This document shows, in pieces, positions 37,612 to 50,377 of a stretch of 64,000 nucleotides of DNA (its first letter is position 1; every line of letters begins with the position of its first letter). The notes under the pieces were generated by a model. The model had not been told where the DNA came from, searched no databases, and saw only the letters and a list, made by a program, of their open reading frames with translations. Source of the stretch: Dimorphilus gyrociliatus (lineage: Eukaryota; Annelida; Polychaeta; Dinophilidae); NCBI GenBank assembly GCA_904063045.1, contig CAJFCJ010000015.1, forward strand, positions 1,247,034 to 1,311,033. Direction: 5' to 3'. The position numbers and the translations under genes are program-made.

Positions 37612-38010
37612 TACACGTAGAATGAAAATGTTATCCTTTATATTTTCCTTTTTATTGTAAAAATTATGAATGAAGTGAAACGATTCGCATAAAAATAATT
37701 CACATGGAACGCTTCTTATACAAAGAACCAAATGTTAAAATAGTTAATAACAATTCTTAATACTGTACATATTGTATATTGAATTCAGTTTTATATAAAA
37801 TCTATCTATTTGGTTCACGACACTTGACACTGTATAACTTTATAGTCGATACAAATGTAGTAGGACAGAGGGCGTCTCTTATTGATGTCATAAACTGAGA
37901 TTTATATAAAACTCGAAATGCCATCTATCGTTCTATATTTCTTTTTGAATAAAACAATGATCAACATTTAAACTGATTGAATTTTCCTAGAACTCCTGCG
38001 TGTGTAAAGT

Positions 38011-41000
38011 ATGAAGTCTACAGAAAAGATTAATTACATCATTTTAACTTTGCTATTTCATTTCTGTGATTTCAAATACTTTTTTTTAAATGTTCACTCT
38101 TAACTTAATTCTATATCCAGATCCTGTTTATCCAGAATGTGATCCTGTTTATTATAGAGATCCAGAGCAAGATCATACCAGTGGAACGTATGCAAAATCG
38201 GTTAGTACTTGTTCTGGAAAATCTGTTTGGAGTTTAGGATTTTATTATATGTACTATTATAATTCTGCTTGGAGAGTTGGTTATCCTTTATGTGCAGCTT
38301 CATCATACAGGTATGATTGCTTTAAAGGTAGCTTTACTATTACATTCTGATTATATTTCGGTATTTTTAACTAAATTACAGAACAGGAGAAGACACACTA
38401 TATCCTTATGGTACTGCAACTATGATGTGGGAAGGAGTTTCAACTGTTTCATGTTCACCTATAGGAGTAGCCCCACCAGGAGGTAGTTACATATTTTATA
38501 TAGATTAAAACGCTTTCCTTTTACCTATTATATCCCGTCTACTGTGTATATATATAGATTGTATAGCTATGTACATAATGACACACAAAAGATGATTTAT
38601 TGACGTCCAATGTTACACAATGTTGAAAGGTCAATATTAATGAACGAGTAAAATGATAATCACTGTATAATCGCAACAAACATTAAACCATGATGTATTT
38701 TTTTTTCAAACTTATGAAGATTAACTTTCAATGACTAAATGTATGTTCGAACTAGGTATTTCATTGACGATGGAACAGACGACAACAAAAGTTCAAACTA
38801 CAACCGTCAACCCGTCAACAAGGGTAACGACAGAGCAGACAACAGTTTCAACTGTACCCACTACAGAGACAACGTTACGAACAACTGAAGAGACAACAGT
38901 TTCAACTGTTCCAACTACAGAATCAACGTTACAAACAACTGAAGAGACAACAGTTTCAACTGTACCCACTACAGAGACAACATTACGAACAACTGAAGAA
39001 ACTACAATTTCAACTGTTCCAACTACAGAATCAACGTTACAAACAACTGAAGAGACAACAGTTTCAACTGTACCCACTACAGAAACAACGTTACGAACAA
39101 CTGAAAAGACAACAGTTTCAACCGTTCCCACTACAGAGACAACATTACGAACAACTGAAGAAACTACAATTTCAACTGTTCCCAATACAGAATCAACACT
39201 TCAAACAACAGAAGCAAAAACTACATCTATAGTTGATGAAACAACAACGCAACAGATTACGACAATTTTAAGGGAGACATCAACCACATTTAGCACTAAA
39301 ACTGAGAGTAAAACTTCAACAATATTACCGACAACAATGGATGGTATTACTTCAACAGTATTACCAACTTCAACAGACCATAAGGTTTTAACAACATCAT
39401 CTGCAACGATTTCAACCGGTGGTAAAACTTCAACAGTCTCTAAGAAATTTTCAACAGTCTTACCATCAACTACTGTGAGAATTACAACTGACGAAATTTT
39501 ATCCCCTACGACTGACACGACAACAAATAACAAACAGTTGAAAGGACAGTCGACATCAACGACCAGCGGCTTTAATTATCAGGTATTTATCATAAATGCG
39601 AGAGTAATCTGGTGGCTAACATGATTGAATTTCCAGACTCGAACAAAAATATTTTCAAATAGAATTGAGGTTACTAAGAAATCAAGTACATATTCAATTG
39701 ATTCAAAATTAACATCTATTGATTTATCTAACCAAACTGAGATAATTGAGCAATGGAAACAATCAAAGACATTGAAAGAAATATATCAAAGTGGTATCAC
39801 AACACCAGCTCCTTCGGTGAATTGTTCGATGGACAATGTTTTTAAACAAACGGAAGTGAGATATATAGACAACATTCCAATTTTCAGCCTACTTATTCGA
39901 TTTTGTCGATTTGGATTTGAATTTCCTGATCATACTTTATACAGAGGAAGCGAATGTATAGGACAAGATGTATGGTCGAACATCGATAAATCCTGTCAAA
40001 GTAAATAATAAATGGTTTACAAAATATTCTTTGATCTATTACATAACATTCATATTATTAATAGAAATAGATTGCTTAAAGGATAAGGATTTATTAGACA
40101 CTTTTGCAAAATCTACAAAAAGTTACCAACGACAGTATGCCAAAGTTTGTAAGAGACAATTAGACATTGAAACGGAAAAGTTATGTCCACCCTTACCGTA
40201 TTGGCCTAATATCAATGTTAAATTAAATGGAAATAGTACTATTGCTGAACTAACTTGTATAGATGGTTTTAGATTTGTTGACGGAGAAGAGACTGTTTAT
40301 TTATCCTGTTGGAATGGATTATGGAACGATTCTTCTTTTGTTAATTGCAAAGGTTAATACTAATCAATATCTTTTACAGAAATGTATAGATTAGATGTTT
40401 GTTTATGGGCAAATACTATATACCGTATGTTTATTTTTATTATTCCTACAGTTAATTTATGCGCTAATGCTCCAACTTATGAATATGCAAGAAAAGTTAC
40501 CAACACACCGGAAACTAATACAACATTAATTCGATACAAATGCAATAATAGTACATTGACAAAATTCGGATATGATTTTTTCGATTTAAGGTGCTCTAAA
40601 AACGAAAAATGGAATATTGAAAATGTTACTTGTTCCGGTATAAACATTTCCGGATTTGTTTTCTTAATTAAAAATTCCCCCAGTTTTAATCTTAATCTCT
40701 TTTTTCCTAATTAAAGCCTATAATTGTCCAGCTTTATCGCAACAGAACCATTCGAGCGTTAGTACAAAATTGACAGAAAATGGAACTATTGTTCATATAA
40801 AATGCTTTCTTGGGTATATAACGAAATTATTTAAACTATCCGAAACATTACAATGTTACAATGGAAATTGGGTACCTAAAATTTGGGGAAATATATGTGA
40901 AAGTATATAGGAATAAAGCATTTTATTTACGTTCTTATGCTTGCTTGTTTGTTTTAAGGAATACAATGTACAACTCCGAAGAGTATACCTTTTTCCAAGA

Positions 41001-41954
41001 TTGTTTGGATCTCTAAGAACCTGGAATATAATTTAACTTGTCAACTTGGCTACTGGTTTAAATCAAATTTAACAACAACTTACGTAAAGTGTGATATCTA
41101 TGGGAAATGGCAAAAACAAATTGATCCAAAGTCTTGCCAGAGTTTGTTCATTAATAACATATAATCAGCCTATTTACATTATAAATATCAATATTGCATT
41201 AAATCTACTTAAATACTGATAATTAACATTTATTTTCGTGTGTATTATCTTTTAGGGGTGACTTGTCCCGATCCGAAAAATATACCGAATGCTAATATAA
41301 GCTATACGACCACTGAATATAATTCGGTTGCGAAATATTCTTGTCTACGAGGATATTCCTTAGAAGGTGGAGATGGAAATTCAACATGCCAAATCGACGG
41401 AAGCTGGTCTTTCGCTGGATATTGCAAAAGTACTATAATTATTTTATTAACGAGAAATAAACAAACTTCCAATAACACTAATATTGAAATTATATTCAGT
41501 AAACGAGTGTAAACCAATACCAGTATGGGAAGGAGTAGTTTGTGATAAGAATTCGACAAACTGGGGTACGGAATTGAATTGTAGCTGCGAGATTGGTTAT
41601 AGATCGAAACTATCTTACAAGATTTCATTATGTCAAGATGTATGGCAACCAAATATACAAGAATGCGAAGGTATTTATTTACTAATATTAGCATAGATTC
41701 TTTAAAGTTCCCTTTATCTATTTAAAGTACTAAAAAAAACGTTAAATCCAATAGAAACTGTAGAAGTCGTTGATAAAAAGACAACAGAAGCTCCCTCTGC
41801 CGAATACATTGGTACATCATTCGGAGTTGTAGTTGGATTCGTTATGACATCAATAATACTATTGGATATTACTCATCTTTCCAGATGTTTTAAAAAAGCT
41901 AAAAAAAGAATTCGATCAAGAATTAAAATTAGAACCAATGTTAAAAGACAATAA
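38011..41954 (+). CDS. Mucin-like multi-sushi type I membrane protein
   Basis: Twelve exons join in phase: 38011-38065, 38121-38310, 38382-38482, 38756-39582, 39637-40000, 40065-40352, 40452-40637, 40717-40902, 40959-41141, 41256-41429, 41500-41670 and 41728-41954; 983 aa. Order: signal peptide (MKSTEKINYIILTLLFHF), a Cys-containing N-terminal domain rich in Tyr, a Thr/Ser/Pro mucin stalk with an 18-aa tandem repeat (38835-39230), then about seven CCP/sushi modules, mostly one per phase 1-1 exon. The clearest is VTCPDPKNIPNANISYT ... YSCLRGYSLEGG ... DGSWSFAGYC; others are divergent. A TM helix (GTSFGVVVGFVMTSIILLDI) and a strongly basic cytoplasmic tail (KKAKKRIRSRIKIRT) end it. The architecture suggests adhesion or complement-receptor-like recognition (inference). 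AATAAA at the stop codon region. Confidence 0.88.
38835..39230 (+). repeat. 54-bp coding minisatellite (mucin stalk)
   Basis: Tandem units encode STVPTTETTLRTTEETTV and the alternating variant STVPTTESTLQTTEETTV. The two types alternate over much of the array, so there is a higher-order 108-bp period. This is about seven units in total, with the last ones degenerate. Confidence 0.9.
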
Positions 41955-44399
41955 ATATTTATTTAAATAATTAAAGGCTGGGTCCTTAGAAAAAACTGAT
42001 TTATTAGTAAAGAAAAAAACTAGTCTCTGAGTCTAAATTATTCACTTGATTAGACATACTTTTTTTAGATCCCTTTGCAAAGTAGTATATGAAAGTGACT
42101 GAGGCAAAAGATAATTTACCATATTTCTCCGTTGTTTAATTAAAAACTGTATTCATATATATATATATATATATACAGTATATATATATTGTGTCTATCT
42201 GCATATGTACTAATATGTATATAGTTTATTATTTCATTATTGAATGCTATATACTAATATTTAAAAGAGTACACTTAAAAAAGGACCACAAGGATTATAT
42301 TTTCCAAAGCATAAAGCTTGTTATCTTCATATATATGTAATACTTAATGTTTACCCTATATCTGTTAATTAGAATAAGTATTTCTCTTACTATATTTACT
42401 TATATTTTATTTATATATACTGTATACTGTATATATGCATACATACATACATATAAATATATATATATATTAAAGTATAGTGTATACTGAAACTATATAA
42501 AGGAAACTATTTTTAGGTAACATAATATTAAAGGAGAGAGCAAGGAACAATGTAGAAAAATATGAAAAAGGGAATGCATGGAATACCGCATAAAAGTAGA
42601 TAATACAGTAAAAGAAAGCTTATTACTGTCATTTGGAGGAATTTCTTAAATTATTAAGTACATCATATATATGAGGACTAAATTAGTGACGAAGGATTCT
42701 TTAAGGGAAAATTTTAATGAAATTCCCTTTTCTTAAATCTTTATGTCTATTTTTTTTTTGAATTAACATATTTTATTATAATTATCTTGTTTACTGACTC
42801 GTTTGTCTCTCGTTTTTTTAACTTCCTGAGCGAAGAATATTGTTCATTAATAATAATAATCAAATTCTCTTGCTAATAATCTTATTTAACACGCAATTGC
42901 TATTGGAGCGGCTCTGTTTTTGTTTAGTTTGAGGTTAAAAGAAGAATAGACTCTGCTTATCTTTAATCCTAATAGGTAAAAGGTGAGAAAATTCGAAAGG
43001 AAACAGCGCCATCTAGAGAATTAATAATCCTTTCATTTTGTAATATAGTACCTCCGGTTATTACTATTAATTGCTGATATAGATTTATGACAGGCGTTGA
43101 GGTGTTGGATGAAGAAAGTAAAAATTTGAGAGACATAGTTCTAGATTAGAACATACCGCAGCTAAACCTTTTCGAGAAATCCTTTTCAAAGGGACAGTAA
43201 GAAAGATAGAGCTGTACGGGTAAGAGAGGGAAGAGACGATCTTAAATCAATAAAAGTAGAGAAAATGTTTGGGATAAATGAAAAGGTGTCAATCTAAGGC
43301 GATTTTAACGACCAAAATAGTAACGATTTCGAGTTCAAAAGGATTAAATGCAAATTTTCTATTTATATTGGATTTCTAACAATAAAAAGACAAGAAATAA
43401 GGCGACAACGAAGAAGATAGAAAGTTTATTTAATTTTTGCATTCGTCATAGCTTCTCCTTCGGTAATTTCTTGTAAAACCTTTAATCAGAATAGAAGAAA
43501 TTTGAAACTCAATATAAATATATAAACACAGTTGTATTGTTACTTTAACAAACATGTCATTTCTTCCCCTTAACTATTCAATTCGCTTTTTAACGTTTAT
43601 TAAATTTATAATCATTTAATAAATAATAATAACAATATCAATAATCTCTAAAAGATTTCGTAAACTGATTAATACTATTTATCAAGACCCCTCCCTATTC
43701 TCGTCTATTACTAGTATCTATTATACATTTCAATATTTACATAAATTCCTATAGGGCTAAAACATTCTCCGAAATATTCTTAAACACACTGTGCTATTTT
43801 TTTCTCGTACAAATCACTTCTAATAGAAAAATCCATGCAAATCAATAACATGTAATAGTGTTATTTGGGAGGATAAGGGGAGTGAAAGAATGCAAAACAA
43901 GCAGAAAGAGAGCGAGAGAGAGAAAGTGAGAGAGACAAGGAGGAGAGTAATAACTGGAAGGACATAGAGAAAGCTCTATACACAATATATAGTATATAAT
44001 AATCTATAGGCAAAAAATTTCATAAGTAAAGTACGACATTAGCAGATTAATATTGAATAAATATGACATCTTTATAAACATGTAAATAAGGAAATGCTAG
44101 TAAAATAGTCCTTAATATTCGTATATTGCATATTTCTATTTTATCGTAGTTAAAAGTATCTTGTAAATTGTATAAATTAAATACTAGAAAGTATCGAATT
44201 TCTTATAACAATCTAAACAATATATAAGTAACTGAAAGAGAATCTATTTACAAGCTAAAATGGAACATTCCCGTTCGACAAAGTCGATAATATAAATAGC
44301 CCGAGGGATACAAATGTCGTAAGAGCAACAATCTTTAATAGAGAATGTACTAAAGGCGCGTCTAAATCAATCGAGTTTTGTCTATTATGTTGACTCCTT

Positions 44400-44640
44400 T
44401 CTAGGAAAAAAATAAGAAAATTAAAAAAGGAGGAGGAAAGAAGAGAGAAATATGTGAGTGAGGGAAAGAGAAATGGAAAAAAGAGAGAAAGACAGAAAAA
44501 AAGCGAAAGGAAGAATGAAAGAGTAAGACAGAGAGAGAGAGAGAAGAAAGAAAGATAGATAGGCAGGTAGGTATAGGGTAAAAAAAAAGAAAAAAGAAAA
44601 AGAGGGAGAGTGATGGAGAAACGTACAAAGAGAGAAAAAA
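44400..44640 (+). repeat. Polypurine (GA-rich) tract, about 240 bp
   Basis: Almost only A and G on the plus strand. The 80-codon minus-strand frame across it (44401-44643) encodes only Phe/Ser/Leu low-complexity sequence and is an artefact of composition. Confidence 0.85.
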
Positions 44641-45857
44641 CAAATTTATATATACAGTATATGTATATGTTCTATATATTTATAAATATAAAGAGTTACT
44701 GCAACAGAATAAAATGAGTAGATTTGTTTTTAAATAAAAAGAAATACCGTATGGTTCTGTAAACTAAAGAAATCATTCGCCTTTATAGAAACGTTTGAAA
44801 TGACTACCTATATGTATTTAAGACCTGTATACATTATAAAAATTGTTGAAAGGCAACATTACATCATTAACGATTCTATTTTTGCTCGTTATATTTAATA
44901 TAATAAAACGACAGGGATGCTTTGTTAGAATCTTGTTGGACTATTGGATACCAGACAATTTCACCTTTTTTTAATGTGTAAAATAAAAATAACCCCATTA
45001 TTGGTTGTTTCTAGAAGATCTTTTACAACACGTTTGAAGCAAGCGTCAGTGCCCTCTTTTTTTTCATACAACCAAAGCGGTCGACGACTTTTAGAAAAGC
45101 AACCAATATTATTATTGTCGGCGCCCAGAATCTAAACCTTTTATATTGTAGGAGTAGAGGAGACAAAAAGGACGGAATAGGGAAGAGAAATAAAACTAAT
45201 GAATTATGAGGAAAGAGAGTATGTATTCAACGGAGAACTAAGAAGACCTTTTTAATTTTAAGTGCTTTGTTTTTTTTTCCTGCCTTAATCAACAAAACTC
45301 CAATTAATATTTAAATATTAAAACTAAATAATATCGATAAATAAACCTGAAATAAGTAATAGATTACTATAAAATCTTTAATCAAAGTAAACATTAGCTG
45401 TTATATTCTAATATTTAACATAAATGTTATATCAGACAATAGGTTAAAGTAATGCGATATTGTATACTGTTAACTGGTTCTTAACCAATTGAACGTCGTT
45501 TTTAAACATAAAATTGTTAGCTTTACATACGTACCAGACATTCTGGTGAGTGAATGAACTGAATATATTTCATAATATAATAGTATACTTGCATGTATAT
45601 ATATATATATATATTTAACAAGAGTGTTCAAAAGAGGAAAATATACAGCATAATATACAATATATATCATATACTACTCTATACTATGCATATAAAGTAA
45701 ATTTCATTGAAAAATTATGAAAGGAAACTACGTATCTTGAATTAAATAGTAAACCAATATCAAGTTCAATACTCGGATACGATTGGGCATTTCTTTTAAT
45801 TTTCTCTATCATGTATTGTCGTTGTGATAATTTGCTTTCTTTTCTTGTGATAAACTC

Positions 45858-45866
45858 TTTCTCTCT

Positions 45867-45904
<38 letters not shown>
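45858..45904 (+). repeat. (CT)n microsatellite
   Basis: About 45 bp of nearly uninterrupted CT dinucleotides. Confidence 0.9.
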
Positions 45905-45908
<4 letters not shown>

Positions 45909-46583
45909 AATTTTTTTTTGTTATCCATTGTTAAGATATCTAGTTTGTAAAGAAGATTGATAGTATTTTATTGCTATTTACTGAGCCGATAAAGTTTGCT
46001 AACCGACTCTTATATTTCATAATATAGCGAAAGAGCGGAAAAGATGAAATAATAGGCGGGTAACGATCGAATATTAGTTTTAATGTATACAAAGTCATTT
46101 GAAACGTTCTTATTTAATAGTAATTGGTAATTTTGTAATGGTCTTGTAGAATTTGTTATTGATTAATTTTGTTTAAGAGACTGTCAAAAGGGAAATAGAC
46201 ATTAGATGAAGAAATATTAATAATTTAGACACTAATAATAATCACAATAACAGCGAATATAACAAATGAGATATCGTATTGAAGGACTCTGATGACGTAT
46301 TGATATAAAACAGGGCGCGTAAAATAAAGATCGATAAACGAAGACGGCCAGGTGTCGCTGTGGCAATTTCAACGCGAGATATTTGCATGTGAAAGTAGCG
46401 ATTCGTTCAGACCTCTAAAGCAGTGGCACCCCCTTTCCCCCATACAACGGGAAGTTTGATATTGTATTAAGGAAAAAGATAGGCGGTGTTCTCTACCTGA
46501 AGGTGTTGATCAAAAGTCAATAAGTTTGATTAAAAAACAGAGAAACTATAGTTTTTATATAGAAAATTATTAAGTAACGTGAC

Positions 46584-47519
46584 ATGTCTCACCCGAGACA
46601 ATTAAGACAGGGTATGGATCCCGTTTACAGTGAAGTAAGACGAGGAAACTTCATCCCTCAACAAGGTAACATTCTTTTCATGTAATCATTATCTTCTCTT
46701 TATAATGAGTTTATATATATGTCTATATATATTTATATCTATATATATCTATATATATACGATATAAAAATCTACTAAAAGCCAAAATATTTCACGGTTT
46801 TTTTTGCCGACTAATTCATCAATGAAAATAGAATGTGTTCTACGTTCTCTTATATTGAATGATTTATATTAGCCGTCAAGTGCTTTTCAATACTGAAGGT
46901 CAGGGGGAGAAAAGTTTCAGAAGCGAATTGTTAACAGATAAACCCTATATATTTTGGCTTCCTATACTTTGGGCTTCGTTAAATGAAAACAATGCGCCTA
47001 TTAAACCTATTCTTAATTAATAATACAATAAGGAAAATGAATATGAAAATGATCGAATTTCTTTTCATTCTGTCAGGTGTACAATTAAACGGACAGATGT
47101 CGCTGCACGGCAACCAACACCCTCCACCGCCCGTTCCGATTAAGACGACTAACGGAGACAACCAATACGGTTCTCTACCCCCTTCTGTTAGCCAAGCAGG
47201 AGTACCTCTAACACACCACTTTCAAACCCCAATTCCCATTCAACCACAAGCACCTAAAATTAATCAAAATTATGATCCAACATTATGGTCCATTAAGAGG
47301 CAATACGAAGAGCAAGAACAAGTTATGGCATTTGCTGATGATACATTCGACGACCAAGAATCCATCAAGGATGTTTACATTGAAGAGAGATCGCAAAACG
47401 GCGTTCATAATTATGAAAACGCACCGGCCGGTGGTAGAGCTAAAAATAGCTCAAGAGAATATATGAACACCTTTGATGATTATGGCAGTAAAAGTTGGGA
47501 TAGACAACTTGGTTACTGA
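46584..47519 (+). CDS. Proline-rich protein, 174 aa, unrecognised
   Basis: Two exons, 46584-46665 and 47077-47519, joined in phase (G|GT) with a clean GTAACA donor and TTCTGTCAG acceptor. The protein starts MSHPRQLRQGMDPVYSEVRR, has Pro-rich stretches (GNQHPPPPVPIKTT, IPIQPQAPK), an acidic middle (FADDTFDDQESIKDVYIEE) and ends FDDYGSKSWDRQLGY. No TM segment, signal peptide or known domain is visible; it is predicted mainly disordered, like the cytoplasmic tail of an adhesion protein. It may be a complete small adaptor, or the 3' end of a gene whose upstream exons lie in the 4.6-kb spacer. A GC-richer promoter-like stretch 200-270 bp upstream favours a separate gene. Confidence 0.65.
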
Positions 47520-50117
47520 GAAGTAAAAAAAAAAAAGAAAAACGTCATTTGAAGAAATTTTATACACCGCATAATACAAATATACAGCGCAAATATATAG
47601 CAAAACAAATTCACTCATCACTCCATCTCAATTATCCTAATAACCATACTCCCATCCATCCTATTGTATTTTTTTTACTTAAAATTTCCTAAGATTCTTT
47701 CCCTGCAGCTTAAAAAATTATGTGTACAGTGCTTCAAAAACCTAACATTACAAATGAACGTTGAAACAAAACAATCTTATTCTTATTCTTCTTCTCTCTC
47801 TGTCTGTCTGTCTGTCTGTCTCTCTCTATACATATATATATATATATGAGAAAAGACAAGACAACAAATATCTACTACCACTACTACTACCATTAGCACT
47901 ACAGCTACAAATATTCCGTGAAAATCTTCTTAAAACAAGCGTCTATTACATAATGAAAATTTTATAGTAAATATTTATATAGGTTTTGCTCTAATAATGT
48001 ATTTTTTTTTATTTTGGGGAACTTTTAATACATCTATAAATCTATTTATGAGATTTAAAATAAAAAACAAAATATATATTGTATATAAAAAGACAGTCTA
48101 TTAAAATATATGAAAAAAGAAGAAAAAAAACTGGAATTTGATACTAATAAAAAATCAATTTTTTATAATCCAATAAATCGTTTTATAATACTTTCAATTA
48201 AAATATTCCGTTCGTCTTCTTCTCTTCCCCTATTCTTTCTTCTTTTTTTTTCTCCCTCTCTCTCCTTCTCTTTCTCTTTCTCTACAAAAATACTATATAT
48301 ATATATAAGGATAGTTTAGGATACGGAAGCTTGTTTTATAATAATGGGTCATTTTTTTTAAAGCTATCATCCTCCGAGCAGCAAGTAACATAAAAATGAG
48401 TAGAAAAAAATGACAATGAATCCAAGACAAGGAAAGTTTCCCATGTAGGTAAAGTAAATATGGTCAGAATTTGACACCGAATCTCGTTATTAGTCTATTA
48501 TTGTTGGATTATGGCTGATATCATTCTATTGTAATAAATGTTTATAGTTTGCGGAAGATGTTTAAATATTTGCTATAAAAAATCCAAGGTTTTTTAAGTA
48601 TCTAACGTAATTTATCACTTAAAAAAAAAGAGGAATATTCTCCTTCTCTTTTCATTCTGATTTCTCTTTAGAGGTTTATCTATTGACTTGAATATACAAT
48701 GCTCGTATTATTTTGTGGTACTTCTATAAAATGTAAACCTAGAAAAAAAATCCACACATTTTATTAGATACGTTGTATGTGTGTGTGTGTGTGTCTGTGT
48801 CTGTGTCTGTGTCTGTGTGTGGCTGCGTGCGTTTCATACTCTCTCATCGGTTTTATATTGTTTTGTGTCTAGTACACAAGTTAGAAGAATCTTATTAAGC
48901 GTACGCTTGAATGATTTAACTGCTAAGTAACAGAACTTTATTCGAATATGTCAGCTTGCAATTTACAGCTAATATTCCAAAAAAGTCAATAAGACGTGAA
49001 CGCCAAGTTTTTGACCTAATTGATGGACCAAGACGTAAAAACCCTTTTAAACGAAAATTTGTGTGAATAATTATTATATGTAAAAAAATTACTATAAAAG
49101 TACATAAGAGAACGGAAGTTTAATTAGGCTAATTTGGATCGTCTTTCTATTCTTCCAAGGTCTTTGGATTTATAAAAGTCTTCTTAGGCTACACCCTCAT
49201 CTTACTTTAGTATTCTCAAATACGCCACCTACCATTAGCCTATAAATAAAAGAAAATGCCACCTAGCGGTTGAATTTGTAATAATTCGTTTTATTAAGAT
49301 TTTTTTTCGATTTTCTATCAAAATATAATAACGTATACAGATACAACTATTGATTGTAAGACAAGGCACAAAATAGCCTTAAAACAATTGAGTACCAGAA
49401 CAAAGTATGTACAAAGATGCTCACTCATAGTTTACATAGATGTGTTATTTTTGCCTTTCATTTCCTTTTCTTCTCCTCTTTTCGCATTTTTTTCTCTCTA
49501 TCTCTTCTTCTCTAGCTCTTTTTCTCTCTCCCTTATTCTCTCTCTATCAGTATCAGTCTGTCTGTCTGTGCCTCTTCCTAGCTTTTTCCTCTCCTTACTC
49601 TACTTTATTATTCTATTCTTACTACATACATATAACTTCAAATATATACACTATATATAATGATATATACAGTGTATATATATATACTTTGTATATATGC
49701 ATACATGTATCATAACTAGTATGGCATCGCAATCGTAACTTAACCATAAAGAAAATTGGAGAAAATATTATACATAAAAAATATTAACTTTGAAGAAATA
49801 AAAACAGCAAGGAATGAGACAAGAAACGGCAAAAGTAGAAACATACAGGCATCGCTAAGAAAAGCGTATGGGATATCGATTTGGCCACTGTTGCTATGAC
49901 AACACGCCGCTTGCGCGGATATCGAATTGCTGCGTTCTATCCGCGTGCGTTATACATTTCAGAATATATATATATATAACGGTACATATATATATATATA
50001 AATATATACATATGTATACATATTTTACATTTTGACAATTTTAAGTTGTACATTTGTAAACATGCATGGATGAATACATAAATGTACATAAAAATATAAG
50101 TATAAGGATAATAAATG

Positions 50118-50149
<32 letters not shown>

Positions 50150-50333
50150 CGTATACATAGATATACTCAGCGCATATACTAAATGTCATACACTTAAAGT
50201 ATATCTATATTTATATATTAAAATACATACATTGTATACATGTATGCAGTATATTTATTTATGAAATACATAAATGTATACTACATACACATGTACGTAC
50301 TGTGTATATGAATAGAAGAGTAATATACATATA

Positions 50334-50377
<44 letters not shown>

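Larger units (their letters stand above)
36299..38010. other. Divergent promoter region with a repeated 31-bp element
   Basis: 1.7 kb between the start codons of Ig gene A (-) and the sushi/mucin gene (+). Contains two direct copies of a 31-bp element (36618-36648 and 37581-37611; 28 of 31 identical) and AGATGGCAG-type motifs on the minus strand near 37325 and 37417. No coding frame was supported. Confidence 0.55.
41955..46583. other. 4.6-kb AT-rich spacer with purine-rich tracts
   Basis: Contains TA-rich arrays near 42155-42190 and 42410-42475, an AGATGGCGC motif (minus strand) at 43006-43014, GA-rich tracts near 43895-43945 and 44400-44640, a (CT)n run at 45858-45904, and a GC-richer promoter-like stretch at 46310-46400 before the next gene. 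No coding exon was supported. Confidence 0.5.

Noticed and set aside
38793..39533. Long minus-strand frames opposite the mucin repeat
   Set aside because: Open only because the repetitive plus-strand codons avoid stops in that antisense frame; composition is Val-only low complexity.
44401..44643. 80-codon minus-strand frame
   Set aside because: Artefact of the polypurine tract; encodes Phe/Ser/Leu runs.
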